Source of the DNA: Vicinamibacterales bacterium
GTDB lineage: Bacteria; Acidobacteriota; Vicinamibacteria; Vicinamibacterales; UBA2999
Direction: 5' to 3'
Length of the DNA stretch: 64,000 bases
Assembly: GCA_030680175.1 (NCBI GenBank)
Contig: JAUXWO010000030.1
Span: forward strand, 154,956 to 218,955
The notes under the pieces are model-generated. The model saw only the letters and a program-made list of their open reading frames with translations, was not told where the DNA came from and did no database searches. This document shows positions 1 to 8,366 of the stretch, in pieces (position 1 is the first letter of the stretch; each line of letters starts with the position of its first letter). The position numbers were made by a program, and so were the translations under genes.

Positions 1-47
1 GGGCCGCCCAACGGGCGGCCCGGCAGTGGACCGTCCACGACACCCCA
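1..47. repeat. Partial copy of 103-bp intergenic repeat (family R)
   Basis: This is the right-hand part of a dispersed repeat, cut by the window edge. It begins with the perfect hairpin GGGCCGCCC-AAC-GGGCGGCCC and ends GACACCCCA, followed by CTAG at 48-51. A full copy (52-154) follows in tandem and shares that CTAG. Confidence 0.85.
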
Positions 48-51
48 CTAG

Positions 52-154
52 TGGCGTGTATCGACTGAAGAGGGACTACCAGCGCCTCTGCTCAGCCGCG
101 ATTCTGCGGGTCGCCCAACGGGCGGCCCGGGAGTAGATTGTCAACGACACCCCA
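52..154. repeat. Full 103-bp copy of intergenic repeat family R
   Basis: The repeat starts TGGCGTGTATCGACTGAAG and ends GTCAACGACACCCCA, flanked by CTAG at 48-51 and 155-158. The ends are imperfect inverted repeats (TGGNGTGT...). An internal hairpin GGGTCGCCC-AAC-GGGCGGCCC is present. Copies of exactly the same length lie at 11201-11303 and 59611-59713. The right-hand CTAG provides the TAG stop codon of fliD. Confidence 0.88.
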
Positions 155-1522
155 CTAGTAGCCGCTCCCGATCGAGGAGAGCGACTGCATCTGCGAGTTG
201 AGCTGCGAAATGGCGAGGTCGGCCGCGATGAACTCGCGCTGGAGCGCGTCGCGCCGGATCAGCAGCCGCGCCTCCATTGCGTCCAGCCGCTTGCCCATGG
301 CCAGCATCTGGGCGTCGACACGGTCGCGTGCGCTCGGAATGAGGCCGTCGATCTTCGTGTAGTCCACGACCGCGGCCTCGAGCTTCTTGAACACCCCGTC
401 GACGCCGTTGCCCCCGATGAAGAGCTTCTCGAGGTCGGCCGTGCCGTTCTTGATGGTCTCGTCGAACTTGGCCTTGTTCAGCTGCAGCTGCCCGGTCGAG
501 GTGAACTCCACGCCGATGGCCGAGAGCCGCGAGTGGGCGCCGCCGACCGCGTGGTCGGCGTTCAGGACCTCGCGCAGCGTGCCCCGGAGCGCCCGCATCA
601 TGCTGTCGCGGCCGATGCTGCTCTGCGACCCCGACCGCGACTGGGCGCCCTGGTCGTCCACGAACCGGATCAGGTCGTTGTAGGCGCCGATGAACTTGTC
701 CACCAGCTCGCGCGTCGGCCCGCTGTCGCGTGTGATGGTCGCCGTCACCGTCTTGCCGGCGTCCTTCTGGTGCAGCGTCACGCTCGTGCCGGGAATCGCG
801 CCTTCGATGATGTTCGTGCTGCTCGTCACCGCGATGCCGTTGATCACGGCGGCGGCGTTGGTGGCTTGAACCGCGTTGTCTTCGGGGCTGTTACCCGTGA
901 TGGAGTCGCCGTTGGTGTCGGTGAACTGCAGCCCCGCGCCGCCCGTGAGCTGGTTCGAGACCGTGAAGGCGCCCGCCGTGCCGGTGGCGGTGCCCGTGAG
1001 CACGAGCTGGTACCCGTTCACCGTCTGGACCGCCGATGCCACCACGCCGAGGTCCTCGGTCTGGTTGATCAGCGTGACGAGGCCATCGAGCGTCCGCGCC
1101 TGCCCCCCGAGGTCCACGGTCTTGCCGTTGATGACGAGCGTGCCGCCCGTGGCGACCTCCGTCGTGTCGCGGTCCGCGAACGTCGAGACGCTGGCCGTGA
1201 CCTGCGCACGGGCCAGCTCGTTGACGACGATGTCGTAGGTGCCGAGGGTGCTGTTCGAGGACGTGGTGACGGTGACCGCCGCCGAATCGGAGACCGTGGC
1301 CGTCCGGCCGCCGAAGGCGCTGGTCTTGCCGAGCGCGGCCGCCGCGGTCTCGAGCGACGACACCCGCGAGGCCAGCGTCGTGTACGCCGTCTTCTGGCCC
1401 TGGAGGCCGCGGTTCTGCGTTTCGAGCGTCCTGAGCGGCAGGCGCTCCTGCTCCATGACCGCATTCAGGATCATCCCGAAGTCGATCTGGTTGAAGCCGC
1501 TGAACGAGATCGGTGAACCCAT
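155..1522 (-). CDS. fliD: Flagellar hook-associated protein 2 (filament cap)
   Basis: This 455-aa protein caps the flagellar filament and helps flagellin subunits fold at its tip. The FliD_N region occupies roughly residues 10-110, with helices reading LPLRTLETQNRGLQGQKTAY. FliD_C covers about 220-440 and ends in a coiled-coil helix. Length and architecture are normal for the family. It is the most downstream gene of a minus-strand run after two flagellin genes. Its own sigma-28-like promoter lies about 135 bp upstream, so it is probably a separate late-class transcript. fliS, often the next gene, is not in the window and could lie beyond position 1. The stop codon sits inside the CTAG bounding a family R repeat. 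Confidence 0.93.
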   Translation of the reverse strand: MGSPISFSGFNQIDFGMILNAVMEQERLPLRTLETQNRGLQGQKTAYTTLASRVSSLETAAAALGKTSAFGGRTATVSDSAAVTVTTSSNSTLGTYDIVVNELARAQVTASVSTFADRDTTEVATGGTLVINGKTVDLGGQARTLDGLVTLINQTEDLGVVASAVQTVNGYQLVLTGTATGTAGAFTVSNQLTGGAGLQFTDTNGDSITGNSPEDNAVQATNAAAVINGIAVTSSTNIIEGAIPGTSVTLHQKDAGKTVTATITRDSGPTRELVDKFIGAYNDLIRFVDDQGAQSRSGSQSSIGRDSMMRALRGTLREVLNADHAVGGAHSRLSAIGVEFTSTGQLQLNKAKFDETIKNGTADLEKLFIGGNGVDGVFKKLEAAVVDYTKIDGLIPSARDRVDAQMLAMGKRLDAMEARLLIRRDALQREFIAADLAISQLNSQMQSLSSIGSGY

Positions 1523-1655
1523 CGTCCCTGACGCCTATTCACGAAACATGCCGCGCCGTCGACCCTGCTCGAGGCCGGTCAGGCCGCGCGGACGGACGGC
1601 CCGCCGCCAGCGGCCTGACGCGGCGTCGACACGCATCCGGCCGCGCCTATGGGGG

Positions 1656-1682
1656 GAATCGACGCGCCCGGGGGATTCTTGA
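1656..1682 (-). promoter_or_regulatory. Sigma-28 (FliA)-type promoter of fliD
   Basis: On the minus strand this reads TCAAG-N15-TCGATTC. It matches the spacing and shape of the sites in front of both flagellin genes (TCAAG-N15-CCGATTA), with one change in the -10 element. It is the only such site in the 255-bp flagellin-fliD gap. Confidence 0.65.
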
Positions 1683-1753
1683 GCCCCCCGGGCGGTCCGC
1701 GCTGACCGGGACTATGCAGAGACGAGCGCCTGTCCGCCCTCCGGCTTCGACTC

Positions 1754-1772
1754 AGGCCCGAGGCTCGGGCCT
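1754..1772 (-). terminator. Hairpin after flagellin 1
   Basis: The arms AGGCCCGAG and CTCGGGCCT are perfectly complementary around a single central base and lie six bases past the flagellin stop codon. There is no T-tract, so this may be a transcript-end stabiliser or a factor-assisted terminator, not a classical intrinsic one. Confidence 0.5.
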
Positions 1773-1777
1773 TCGGG

Positions 1778-2590
1778 CTAGCCGCGGAGCAACGTCAGCA
1801 CCGAGGAGCTGGTCTGGTTGGCCTGCGCGAGGGCGGCCACGCCGCTCTGCGTCAGGATGTTGTAGCGCGTGAGGTTGGCCGACTCTTCGGCGATGTTGGC
1901 GTCGCGGATCCGGCTCTCGGCCGCCTTGTTGTTCACCACCTGCGTCTGCGCCAGGCTGATGGCGAACTGCAGCCGGTTCTGCAGGGTGCCGAGCGTGCCC
2001 TGGGTCTGGCCGAGCACCGTGACCGCCGAGGCCACCGCGACGACCGCCGACTGGGCCAGCGCCTGCGAGGTGATGACGTGGCCGTTCAGGGTCAGCGTCG
2101 TCGTCGTGACCGCCGAGATGGTGCCCGAGATCTTGCCGTCGGCCGCCGTGGTGGTGTTCTGGATGAAGATCGAGAAGCCGGAGGCCGTCGCCAGTGACGC
2201 GACGTTCGACTCGCGCTGAATCTCGGCGAGGATGTCCTGGAACTCCTGGTTGAGCGTCTGCCGGCTCGCGTCGCTCGTGCTACCCGAGGCCGCCTGCGTC
2301 GCCAGCGTCGAGAGCCGGTCGAGGAGCGTGGAGATGTTGTTGGCCGCGCCGTCCTTGATCTGCAGGTCCGACAGGCCGTCGTTGGCGTTGCGGATGCCCT
2401 GGTTGAGCACCGCGATGCTGTTCCGGTAGGTGTTGGCCACGGCCAGGCCGGCCGCGTCGTCGCCCGACTGGTTGATGCGGAAGCCGCTCGACAGGCGCGT
2501 CAGCGTCTGGTTCAGGTTGCTGTTGGTCTGCACCAGGTGCGACTGCGCGACGGACGACGAGATGTTGCTGACAACTGAGAACGAAGCCAT
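1778..2590 (-). CDS. fliC: Flagellin (copy 1)
   Basis: This 270-aa flagellin is the filament subunit. It has the conserved D0/D1 N-terminal helices (SSGFRINQSGDDAAGLAVAN) and the C-terminal helical region (ESRIRDANIAEESANLTRYN). The short central part is Thr/Ser/Ala-rich and is probably the surface-exposed, glycosylated domain. A strong Shine-Dalgarno (AAGGAGGA) precedes the ATG. The leader between the sigma-28-like promoter and this site carries two hairpins, one with AAGGAC in its loop. Copy 2, immediately upstream, is a close paralogue: the helical ends are nearly identical and the sequences differ mainly in the central residues. Confidence 0.96.
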   Translation of the reverse strand: MASFSVVSNISSSVAQSHLVQTNSNLNQTLTRLSSGFRINQSGDDAAGLAVANTYRNSIAVLNQGIRNANDGLSDLQIKDGAANNISTLLDRLSTLATQAASGSTSDASRQTLNQEFQDILAEIQRESNVASLATASGFSIFIQNTTTAADGKISGTISAVTTTTLTLNGHVITSQALAQSAVVAVASAVTVLGQTQGTLGTLQNRLQFAISLAQTQVVNNKAAESRIRDANIAEESANLTRYNILTQSGVAALAQANQTSSSVLTLLRG

Positions 2591-2608
2591 GTGACGTTCC
2601 TCCTTGAA

Positions 2609-2659
2609 TGGTTCACCCGGCCGTCAGGGCCGGGTAGCGCGTGTGCGTCCTTGCACACG
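2609..2659 (-). promoter_or_regulatory. Flagellin 1 leader: candidate CsrA-binding hairpin and second hairpin
   Basis: On the RNA strand, CGTGTGC-AAGGAC-GCACACG places an AAGGA motif in a hairpin loop. A second hairpin (ACCCGGCC...GGCCGGGT) follows, and then the Shine-Dalgarno CAAGGAGGA, a possible second GGA site. CsrA prefers A-N-GGA in loops plus a site over the Shine-Dalgarno, as known for Bacillus hag. No csrA or fliW gene is visible here, so the role is inferred. Confidence 0.45.
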
Positions 2660-2675
2660 GCCATGTTCGAGGAGG

Positions 2676-2702
2676 TAATCGGACTCCGCCGGGAAGACTT
2701 GA
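2676..2702 (-). promoter_or_regulatory. Sigma-28 (FliA)-type promoter of flagellin 1
   Basis: The minus strand reads TCAAG-N15-CCGATTA about 85 bp before the start codon. An identical motif and spacing precede flagellin 2. Confidence 0.8.
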
Positions 2703-2720
2703 ATGGAAATGTGCGATTGC

Positions 2721-2753
2721 GCCCACGGTGTGCGTCAGCAACACACCGTGGGC
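2721..2753 (-). terminator. 12-bp perfect hairpin between the flagellin genes
   Basis: GCCCACGGTGTG pairs with CACACCGTGGGC around a 9-nt loop. It lies about 110 bp beyond the flagellin 2 stop and just before the flagellin 1 promoter, where a terminator separating the two transcripts would be expected. It lacks a T-tract. Confidence 0.5.
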
Positions 2754-2860
2754 CTCCTCGCAGGCCGGGACACACCCTGGGGGACGTGCCGGCGGCTCAT
2801 CGGAAGCGCGGTCCGGCAGGGGGGCTATCCGTTCCCCCCGTCACCGAACCGGAGCCTCGG

Positions 2861-3670
2861 TTACCGCAGCAGCGAGAGCACCGACTGCGTCGACTGGTTC
2901 GCCTGCGACAGGGCCGCGATGCCGCTCTGCGTCAGGATGTTGTAGCGCGTCAGGTTCGCCGACTCTTCGGCGATGTTCGCGTCACGGATGCGGCTTTCGG
3001 CCGCCTTGTTGTTCACCACCTGCGTCTGCGCCAGGGAGATGGCGAACTGGAGCCGGTTCTGCAGGGTGCCGATCGTGCCCTGCGAGGCGCCGAGCACCGT
3101 CACCGCCGACGAGACCGCCAGGACGGCCGACTCGGCCAGCGCCTGCGACGTGATCACGTGGCCGTTCAGGGTCAGCGTGGTCGTCGTCACGGCCGAGACC
3201 GTGCCGGAGACCTTGCCGTTGGCCGCGGTGGACTCGTTGCTGATGAACACCGAGAAGCCCGTGTTGGTGTTGAGCTTCGCGACGTTCGACTCGCGCGCGA
3301 TCTCAGCGAGGACGTCCTGGAACTCCTGGTTGAGGGTCGTGCGGCTGGCGTCGGTCGTCTGCCCCGAGGCCGCCTGGGTGGCCAGCGTGCCGAGCCGGTC
3401 GAGCAGCGTCGAGATGTTGTTGGTCGCGCCGTCCTTGATCTGCAGGTCCGACAGGCCGTCGTTGGCGTTGCGGATGCCCTGGTTCATGATCGCGATGTCG
3501 TTGCGATACTTGTTCGCCACGGCGAGGCCCGCCGCGTCGTCGCCCGACTGGTTGATGCGGAAGCCGCTCGACAGGCGGGTGAGGGTGTTGTTGAGCCCGC
3601 GCTGCGTCCCGACGAGGTTCGCGGCGGAGTTGGCCGAGGCGATGTTGCTGACGACTGAGAACGAAGCCAT
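2861..3670 (-). CDS. fliC: Flagellin (copy 2)
   Basis: This 269-aa flagellin has the same D0/D1 helices as copy 1 (MASFSVVSNI at the start, AESRIRDANIAEESANLTRYN near the end) and a diverged short middle domain. The ORF track begins 12 codons upstream. The MASFSVV start is chosen because it matches copy 1 and has AAGGAGGA seven bases before it. The gene has its own sigma-28-like promoter and a leader hairpin with AGGA in the loop. Two flagellins may build a composite filament or be used under different conditions. Confidence 0.96.
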   Translation of the reverse strand: MASFSVVSNIASANSAANLVGTQRGLNNTLTRLSSGFRINQSGDDAAGLAVANKYRNDIAIMNQGIRNANDGLSDLQIKDGATNNISTLLDRLGTLATQAASGQTTDASRTTLNQEFQDVLAEIARESNVAKLNTNTGFSVFISNESTAANGKVSGTVSAVTTTTLTLNGHVITSQALAESAVLAVSSAVTVLGASQGTIGTLQNRLQFAISLAQTQVVNNKAAESRIRDANIAEESANLTRYNILTQSGIAALSQANQSTQSVLSLLR

Positions 3671-3699
3671 GTGTCTGTTCCTCCTTGAGACTCCCGCGC

Positions 3700-3715
3700 C
3701 CGGCATCCTTGCCGG
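3700..3715 (-). promoter_or_regulatory. Flagellin 2 leader: candidate CsrA-binding hairpin
   Basis: The RNA strand reads CCGGCA-AGGA-UGCCGG, a perfect 6-bp stem with AGGA as the whole loop, giving GCAAGGAUGC. This resembles the high-affinity CsrA consensus (ACARGGAUGU). A second GGA is in the Shine-Dalgarno UCAAGGAGG 30 nt downstream. The layout is shared with flagellin 1 although the stem sequences differ. Confidence 0.5.
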
Positions 3716-3752
3716 ACGTTGGCGCGGCGTCTGCCGTGCCGAGTCACGAGGG

Positions 3753-3779
3753 TAATCGGAGGCCCCGCTGAACTCTTGA
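3753..3779 (-). promoter_or_regulatory. Sigma-28 (FliA)-type promoter of flagellin 2
   Basis: The minus strand reads TCAAG-N15-CCGATTA, identical in both boxes and spacing to the flagellin 1 site. Confidence 0.8.
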
Positions 3780-3810
3780 GCCCTAAAGTGATGACTGCGT
3801 GAGATTTACC

Positions 3811-3846
3811 GTGTGCGCCCTGTGCGAATCCGCACACGGCGCACAC
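3811..3846. other. Two-tier hairpin in the gap between flagellin 2 and the divergent glycosyltransferase
   Basis: The outer stem is GTGTGCGCC/GGCGCACAC and the inner stem is TGTGCG-AATC-CGCACA. It sits upstream of the flagellin 2 promoter in the 3671-4027 gap, between divergently transcribed genes, so it is not an obvious terminator. It could be a regulator-binding palindrome. Nothing else gene-like was seen in this gap. Confidence 0.4.
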
Positions 3847-4027
3847 ACCGGGAAGACGGAGGAATCACCTGGGCACGGGCGCGCCGGCACAGAGGCCGCG
3901 TGATCCAGGGCTGTCGGTGAGCTGACATCGCGGACCGGCACAGGCGGTCCGCGGGAGTGCATTTGCGCGGATTCAGGGGAGGTTGTGGCCGCCCCGGCGT
4001 TGGCGCGGGCCTTGCCTCTGCAGCGGC

Positions 4028-5725
4028 GTGGACTCTCTCTATTCCCTGAACCTTGCCGCGCTCCGGGTCCGGTCGCCCGAAACCGCGCGGCTCATCGAGG
4101 GCCTCGAGGGCCCGGCGGGCGTCACGGTGACCGGCGCCGCGACCGGCGCCCCCGTCCTCGAAATCGCGGGCCGTGCCCTCGACAGCCGGCGCGATCCGGT
4201 GCGCGCGGCCGAGCGGTCGGCCGCGGCCGTCACGAGCGATCCGGTGGTCGTGGCGGGACTCGCGGGCGGCTACTTCATCGAGGCTCTCGAGGCGCGCGGC
4301 CTGACCGTCGCCGGCGTCATTGAAGGCGAGCCGGCCGTGCTCGCGGCCGCGATGCGCGCGCGCGATCTGACCGCGTGGCTCTCGCGGGTCCCGGTCTGGT
4401 GCGTGTCCGCGCTCGCCGACCGCGTCGAACTCGCGGCGATCCGGCGTCTCGGCGACCTCGCCGTGCACGCGCCCAGCCTGACCGGCCACGAGGGCCTCGC
4501 GGCGCTCGTCGCGCTCTGGCCGACGATTCGCGTCGCGCATCGCGCGCCGCGGGTGCTGGTGGCCGGCCCCATCTACGGGGGCTCGCTCGAGACCGCCCGC
4601 GCCACCGCCCGCGCGGTGTCGATGACGGCCGCCGAGACGAAGCTCTTCGACTTCTCGGTGTTCGCGCCGGGCCACCACACCCTCGACGCCCTCGGCATCG
4701 CGCGCTCGACGCGCAACCGGCTGCAGGCCGGGCACGCCGACTTCCTCGGTGAGGTGCTCGTGGACGTCGCGCTCGACTGGCGCGCGGACCTAGTCATCGC
4801 GCTGGCGCAGGCGCCCCTCGCCGAGGCCGCGCTCACGCGGCTCCGCGAGCACCAGGTGGCCACGGCGTTCTGGTACGTCGAGAACCACCGCGTGCTGCCG
4901 TACTGGTCGCAGGTGGCGCCGCACTACGACTGGTTCTATGGCATCCAGCCTGGCCGCTTCCTCGAACAGCTCGCCGAGGCCGGCGCCGCGCACCCCGGGT
5001 ACCTGCCGATGGCGTGCGACCCCGCGGTCCACCAACCCGAGACGCTCACCGGCGAGCAGCGGGCGCGCTTCGGCAGCGCCGTCAGCTTCGCGGGTGCGCC
5101 GTACCTGAACCGCCGGCGGCTGCTCGTGTCGCTGGCCGATCTCGACTTCCGCATCTGGGGCGACGGCTGGAACGAGCCGGCCCTGGCGCACCTCGTGGCG
5201 GGGGAGGGGCAGCGCTTCGATGTCCGCGACATGGTGCGCATCTTCAACGCCACCGCCATCAACCTGAACCTGCACTCGGCCGCGCACGTCGCGGACCTGG
5301 ACCCCGACCCCGACTTCGTCAACCCGCGCACCTTCGAGATCGCGGCCTGTGGGGCGTTCCAGCTGGTCGATCGCCGGACGCCGCTGCCGGACTTGTTTGC
5401 GCCGGACGAGATGGTGGTGTTCGAGAGCGTCCCCGAACTGCGCCGGCTGATCGATCACTACCTCGCGCATCCCGACGAGCGGCAGGCCATCGCCGATCGC
5501 GCGCGGACGCGCGTCCTCGCCGAGCACACCTACGAACACCGCGTGCGCCGCATCCTGCGCGATGCGCTGCCGCACGACCTGGCGGCCGCGGCCCTGCACG
5601 GTATCGACGCCGAGCCCCTGGACCTCGCGGTGCGGCGTATCGAGTCGGCCTCGGCGTTCATGACCGGCGAAGAAGCCTGCATGCGCGTCCTCCTGGAAGT
5701 CGAGAAGAACTGGGGGATGCGATGA
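4028..5725 (+). CDS. CgeB-like glycosyltransferase with Maf-type N-terminal region
   Basis: This protein of about 565 aa probably transfers sugar to flagellin or a surface glycan. The first 150 residues (NLAALRVRSPETA..., DPVVVAGLAGGYFIEAL) resemble the N-terminal region of flagellar Maf proteins. Residues from about 180 match the CgeB/GT-B type (VLVAGPIYGGSLETA, then ISTATGAF-like region EIAACGAFQLVDRRTPLPDLF) and end with HTYEHRVRRIL. The same C-terminal type recurs in the gene at 17834. The start is uncertain. The ORF track opens at a TTG directly abutting AGGGGAGG, which is too close; the GTG giving VDSLYSLNLAALR is preferred by analogy with Maf N-termini. Its stop overlaps the next start (ATGA). 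Confidence 0.75.
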   Translation: MDSLYSLNLAALRVRSPETARLIEGLEGPAGVTVTGAATGAPVLEIAGRALDSRRDPVRAAERSAAAVTSDPVVVAGLAGGYFIEALEARGLTVAGVIEGEPAVLAAAMRARDLTAWLSRVPVWCVSALADRVELAAIRRLGDLAVHAPSLTGHEGLAALVALWPTIRVAHRAPRVLVAGPIYGGSLETARATARAVSMTAAETKLFDFSVFAPGHHTLDALGIARSTRNRLQAGHADFLGEVLVDVALDWRADLVIALAQAPLAEAALTRLREHQVATAFWYVENHRVLPYWSQVAPHYDWFYGIQPGRFLEQLAEAGAAHPGYLPMACDPAVHQPETLTGEQRARFGSAVSFAGAPYLNRRRLLVSLADLDFRIWGDGWNEPALAHLVAGEGQRFDVRDMVRIFNATAINLNLHSAAHVADLDPDPDFVNPRTFEIAACGAFQLVDRRTPLPDLFAPDEMVVFESVPELRRLIDHYLAHPDERQAIADRARTRVLAEHTYEHRVRRILRDALPHDLAAAALHGIDAEPLDLAVRRIESASAFMTGEEACMRVLLEVEKNWGMR

Positions 5726-7347
5726 CGCGCGTCCTCGTCCTGCAGATGTGCCGGCTCGGTGACATCCTGCAGACCACCCCGATGCTCCGCGGGCTGCGGC
5801 GCGAGCACCCGGACGCCGAGATCACGCTCGTCCTGCACGACGTCTTTCGCGACGTCCCGGTGCCCGGGCATCTCTACGACCGGCTCATCCCGTTCCCCTA
5901 CACGCAGATCGCGCAGACGCTGTCGGTGGCGCGGCACGACTGGAAGAAGGAGGTGGCGCGCCTCCAGGAGTTCGTGCGCGAGCTCGGGACCGAGCCGTTC
6001 GACCTCGTGCTGAACCTGACCCACAGCGACCTTGCGGGGCTGCTGACCGCGCTGGTGCCGGGGCGCGCGGTGAGCGGCGGGCTCGTCGCCGGCGACCGCA
6101 CGCGCGTCGTGCGCGGGCCGTGGATGAGCTACTTCTGGGCGAGCCAGGCCGCGCGCGCGCACGGCTGCTTCAACCTGGTCGACGTCCACAACTACGCCGC
6201 CGGCGTCGCCTCCGACGGGCAGACGCTCGAGATGGCCGTGCCGGACGCGGCCCACGCACGCATCCATGAATGGCTGTCCGCCCGCCACCTCGGCACACGC
6301 CCCCTCGTCGCCGTGCAGATGGGGGCAAGCGAAGAGCGCAAGCGCTGGCCCGCCGAGCAGGTCGCCGAGGCGATCAACCGGATCCCCGAGGCGCTGGCCG
6401 ACATCGTCCTCGTCGGCGCCGCCGACGAGCGGCACCTGGTGGCGCGTGCGCGCACGCGCCTCACGCGCGATGTCCACGACGCCCTGGGCGAGACGACGAT
6501 CCTCGAGCTGGGAGCGCTGCTGAAGCGCTCCGCGCTGCTCCTCACCAACGACACCGGCACCATGCACGTCGCCACCGCCATGGGCACGCGCATCGTCGAC
6601 CTCTCGACGGGGAACGTGTTCGTGCACGAGACGGCGCCGTACGGCGAAGGGCACTTCGTGCTCGAGCCCCGCATGGCCTGCTTCCCCTGCACGGCCGGGT
6701 CGACCTGCCATCACTTCCAGTGTCGCGAGGCGTTCACGCCGGACGACGTGTCGGCGCTCGTGCGCCATGCGCTCGGTGATGGCGCGCTGCCGCGCCCGGC
6801 CCAGTCGACGATCCTGCAGGGCCGGTTCGTGCGCGGCGGGCGCATCCAGTACCGGACGCTGTGGCCGGACCGTCCGTCCATCACCGAGTGCCGGCGGCAG
6901 GCCGCTGGCGTGATGTGGGCCGAGACGCTGCAGGCGCCGGCGCTGCCGGAGGTGGCCTCGACCGTCTCACCGCTGCAGGCGCCCGGCGCGGGGCAGGAAC
7001 GTCCGGAGGTGCTCGACGCGCTGGCGCGCCTCGCCGGTCACGCGCGGCAGATCGCCTCCGCGGCGGCGGCGCTCGCGACGGCCGATGCGGCGGGGCAGGC
7101 GCGGCTGTCGTCGCGCATCGAGGATCAGATGCGGCAGCTGCAGCTCGTCGCGCAGCTCGAGCCGGTGTGCCATCCGATCGTGGCCTTCATGAAGGTGTCG
7201 CTCGACTCGACGACGGCGCGGGAGGTGGCGGGCGTGGCCGCGACGTATCACGCGGAGGCGGCGATGGCGGCACGGCGTGCGGAGCGGCTCGCGGCGCTGC
7301 TCGGCACGGGCGCGGGTGCCGTGGAGACAGGCCGCCGTATCGCCTGA
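5722..7347 (+). CDS. Glycosyltransferase family 9 (heptosyltransferase-like) with helical C-terminal extension
   Basis: In this 541-aa protein, the first 350 residues fit GT9: MCRLGDILQTTPMLRGLRR at the start, QMGASEERKRWP in the middle, and the nucleotide-binding TNDTGTMHVATAMGT near residue 275. GT9 enzymes transfer heptose or related sugars from nucleotide donors. The last 150 residues form an Ala/Arg-rich helical segment not typical of GT9. The start overlaps the previous stop, implying translational coupling. Surrounded by flagellin and nonulosonate genes, it more likely decorates flagellin than lipopolysaccharide core, but this is inference. Confidence 0.8.
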   Translation: MTRVLVLQMCRLGDILQTTPMLRGLRREHPDAEITLVLHDVFRDVPVPGHLYDRLIPFPYTQIAQTLSVARHDWKKEVARLQEFVRELGTEPFDLVLNLTHSDLAGLLTALVPGRAVSGGLVAGDRTRVVRGPWMSYFWASQAARAHGCFNLVDVHNYAAGVASDGQTLEMAVPDAAHARIHEWLSARHLGTRPLVAVQMGASEERKRWPAEQVAEAINRIPEALADIVLVGAADERHLVARARTRLTRDVHDALGETTILELGALLKRSALLLTNDTGTMHVATAMGTRIVDLSTGNVFVHETAPYGEGHFVLEPRMACFPCTAGSTCHHFQCREAFTPDDVSALVRHALGDGALPRPAQSTILQGRFVRGGRIQYRTLWPDRPSITECRRQAAGVMWAETLQAPALPEVASTVSPLQAPGAGQERPEVLDALARLAGHARQIASAAAALATADAAGQARLSSRIEDQMRQLQLVAQLEPVCHPIVAFMKVSLDSTTAREVAGVAATYHAEAAMAARRAERLAALLGTGAGAVETGRRIA

Positions 7348-7363
7348 GGACGCGCGCGGCGGA

Positions 7364-8326
7364 TCAGGCCGCGCGGCGGAGGCGCCCGTCGATGAGCGCC
7401 GTCCAGGCGTTGGCGCAGGCCTCCGGATGGAAGTTGCGGAGCACGGACGCACGCGCCGCCGTGCCGAGCCGCGTGGCGAGCGTGGCATCGCCGAGCAGGT
7501 CGAGGACACGCGCTCGGATCTCGCCGGCGTCCGCACAGACGAAGCCGTTCACGCCGTGCTCGATCGGCGTGCCCGGGTGCGCGATCGTGACGACGGGAAG
7601 GCCCGAGGCCATGGCTTCGAGCATCGCCGAGGGCAGGGCCGGTTCGTAGGGCGCGATCGACAGGTTCAGATAGAGACGATGCGAGGCGAGCGCCTGGCGC
7701 CGCGCGGACCACTGGGCGGTGTCGTGCGGCACGCCGAGACCGGGATTGAGGCCGAGCACGGTCATCGGCAGGCCCGCCGACACCTCCCGGAGCGCCCGGC
7801 CCGTGCCGATCGCGTCGCGTTCGACGGCAAAGGGCAGCACCGTCAGCGCGCGCGGGAGCGAGCCGTCGCCGAGCGGCCACGCGCGCGGGTCGATGGCGGG
7901 ACGAATCACCTCGCCGTCCAGGCCCCACGACTCGGCGACCCACGCGCTCGGGTACACGACCTGGGTGCGGGCGACGAGGGCCCGGCGGGACTCGGACCAG
8001 CGGTCCGGGCCGTCACCCATGAGGTCGGCGAGCGCGCGCGGCTCGTGCTGGACGAGCACGGCCGGGACCCGTTCGCTGGCGAAGACCTCGAGGTCGGCGA
8101 CGTCATGCACGACTGCGACGTCGTAGGCGCCGCGCTGCAGTCCCGTCGCAGCACGGGCTTCGGTGACCGGCCGGGCCCCGGCCGGCAGCTCGGCCACGCG
8201 GGCCCACCAGGCGCCCAGACCCTCGTCGCGCGGCACGACGACGTCCACTCGGGCGTCGAGGGCCGAGAGGCCGCGGAGGTAGCCGGGCACCCGGCTGGTG
8301 GTCAGCAGTCGAAGCGGTCTGCGCAT
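7364..8326 (-). CDS. Glycosyltransferase family 4 (GT-B) protein
   Basis: This 320-aa protein faces against its neighbours. The start MRRPLRLLTTSRVPGYLRGL is chosen over the longer ORF because the upstream 22 codons look non-coding. The C-terminal half has the GT4 donor site (LNLSIAPYEPALPSAMLEAMASGLPVV, then HGVNGFVCADAGEI). The N-terminal Rossmann half is shorter than usual for GT4. It is probably a membrane-associated sugar transferase for the same glycan as the flanking genes. Confidence 0.8.
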   Translation of the reverse strand: MRRPLRLLTTSRVPGYLRGLSALDARVDVVVPRDEGLGAWWARVAELPAGARPVTEARAATGLQRGAYDVAVVHDVADLEVFASERVPAVLVQHEPRALADLMGDGPDRWSESRRALVARTQVVYPSAWVAESWGLDGEVIRPAIDPRAWPLGDGSLPRALTVLPFAVERDAIGTGRALREVSAGLPMTVLGLNPGLGVPHDTAQWSARRQALASHRLYLNLSIAPYEPALPSAMLEAMASGLPVVTIAHPGTPIEHGVNGFVCADAGEIRARVLDLLGDATLATRLGTAARASVLRNFHPEACANAWTALIDGRLRRAA

Positions 8327-8366
8327 GGCACTGATCTCGCTAGCAATGAGTGTTCCGGAGGAACAG

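Noticed and set aside
2597-2605. Separate sigma-70-type promoter directly before flagellin 1
   Set aside because: The only notable sequence is the ribosome site AAGGAGGA. No convincing -35/-10 pair was seen.
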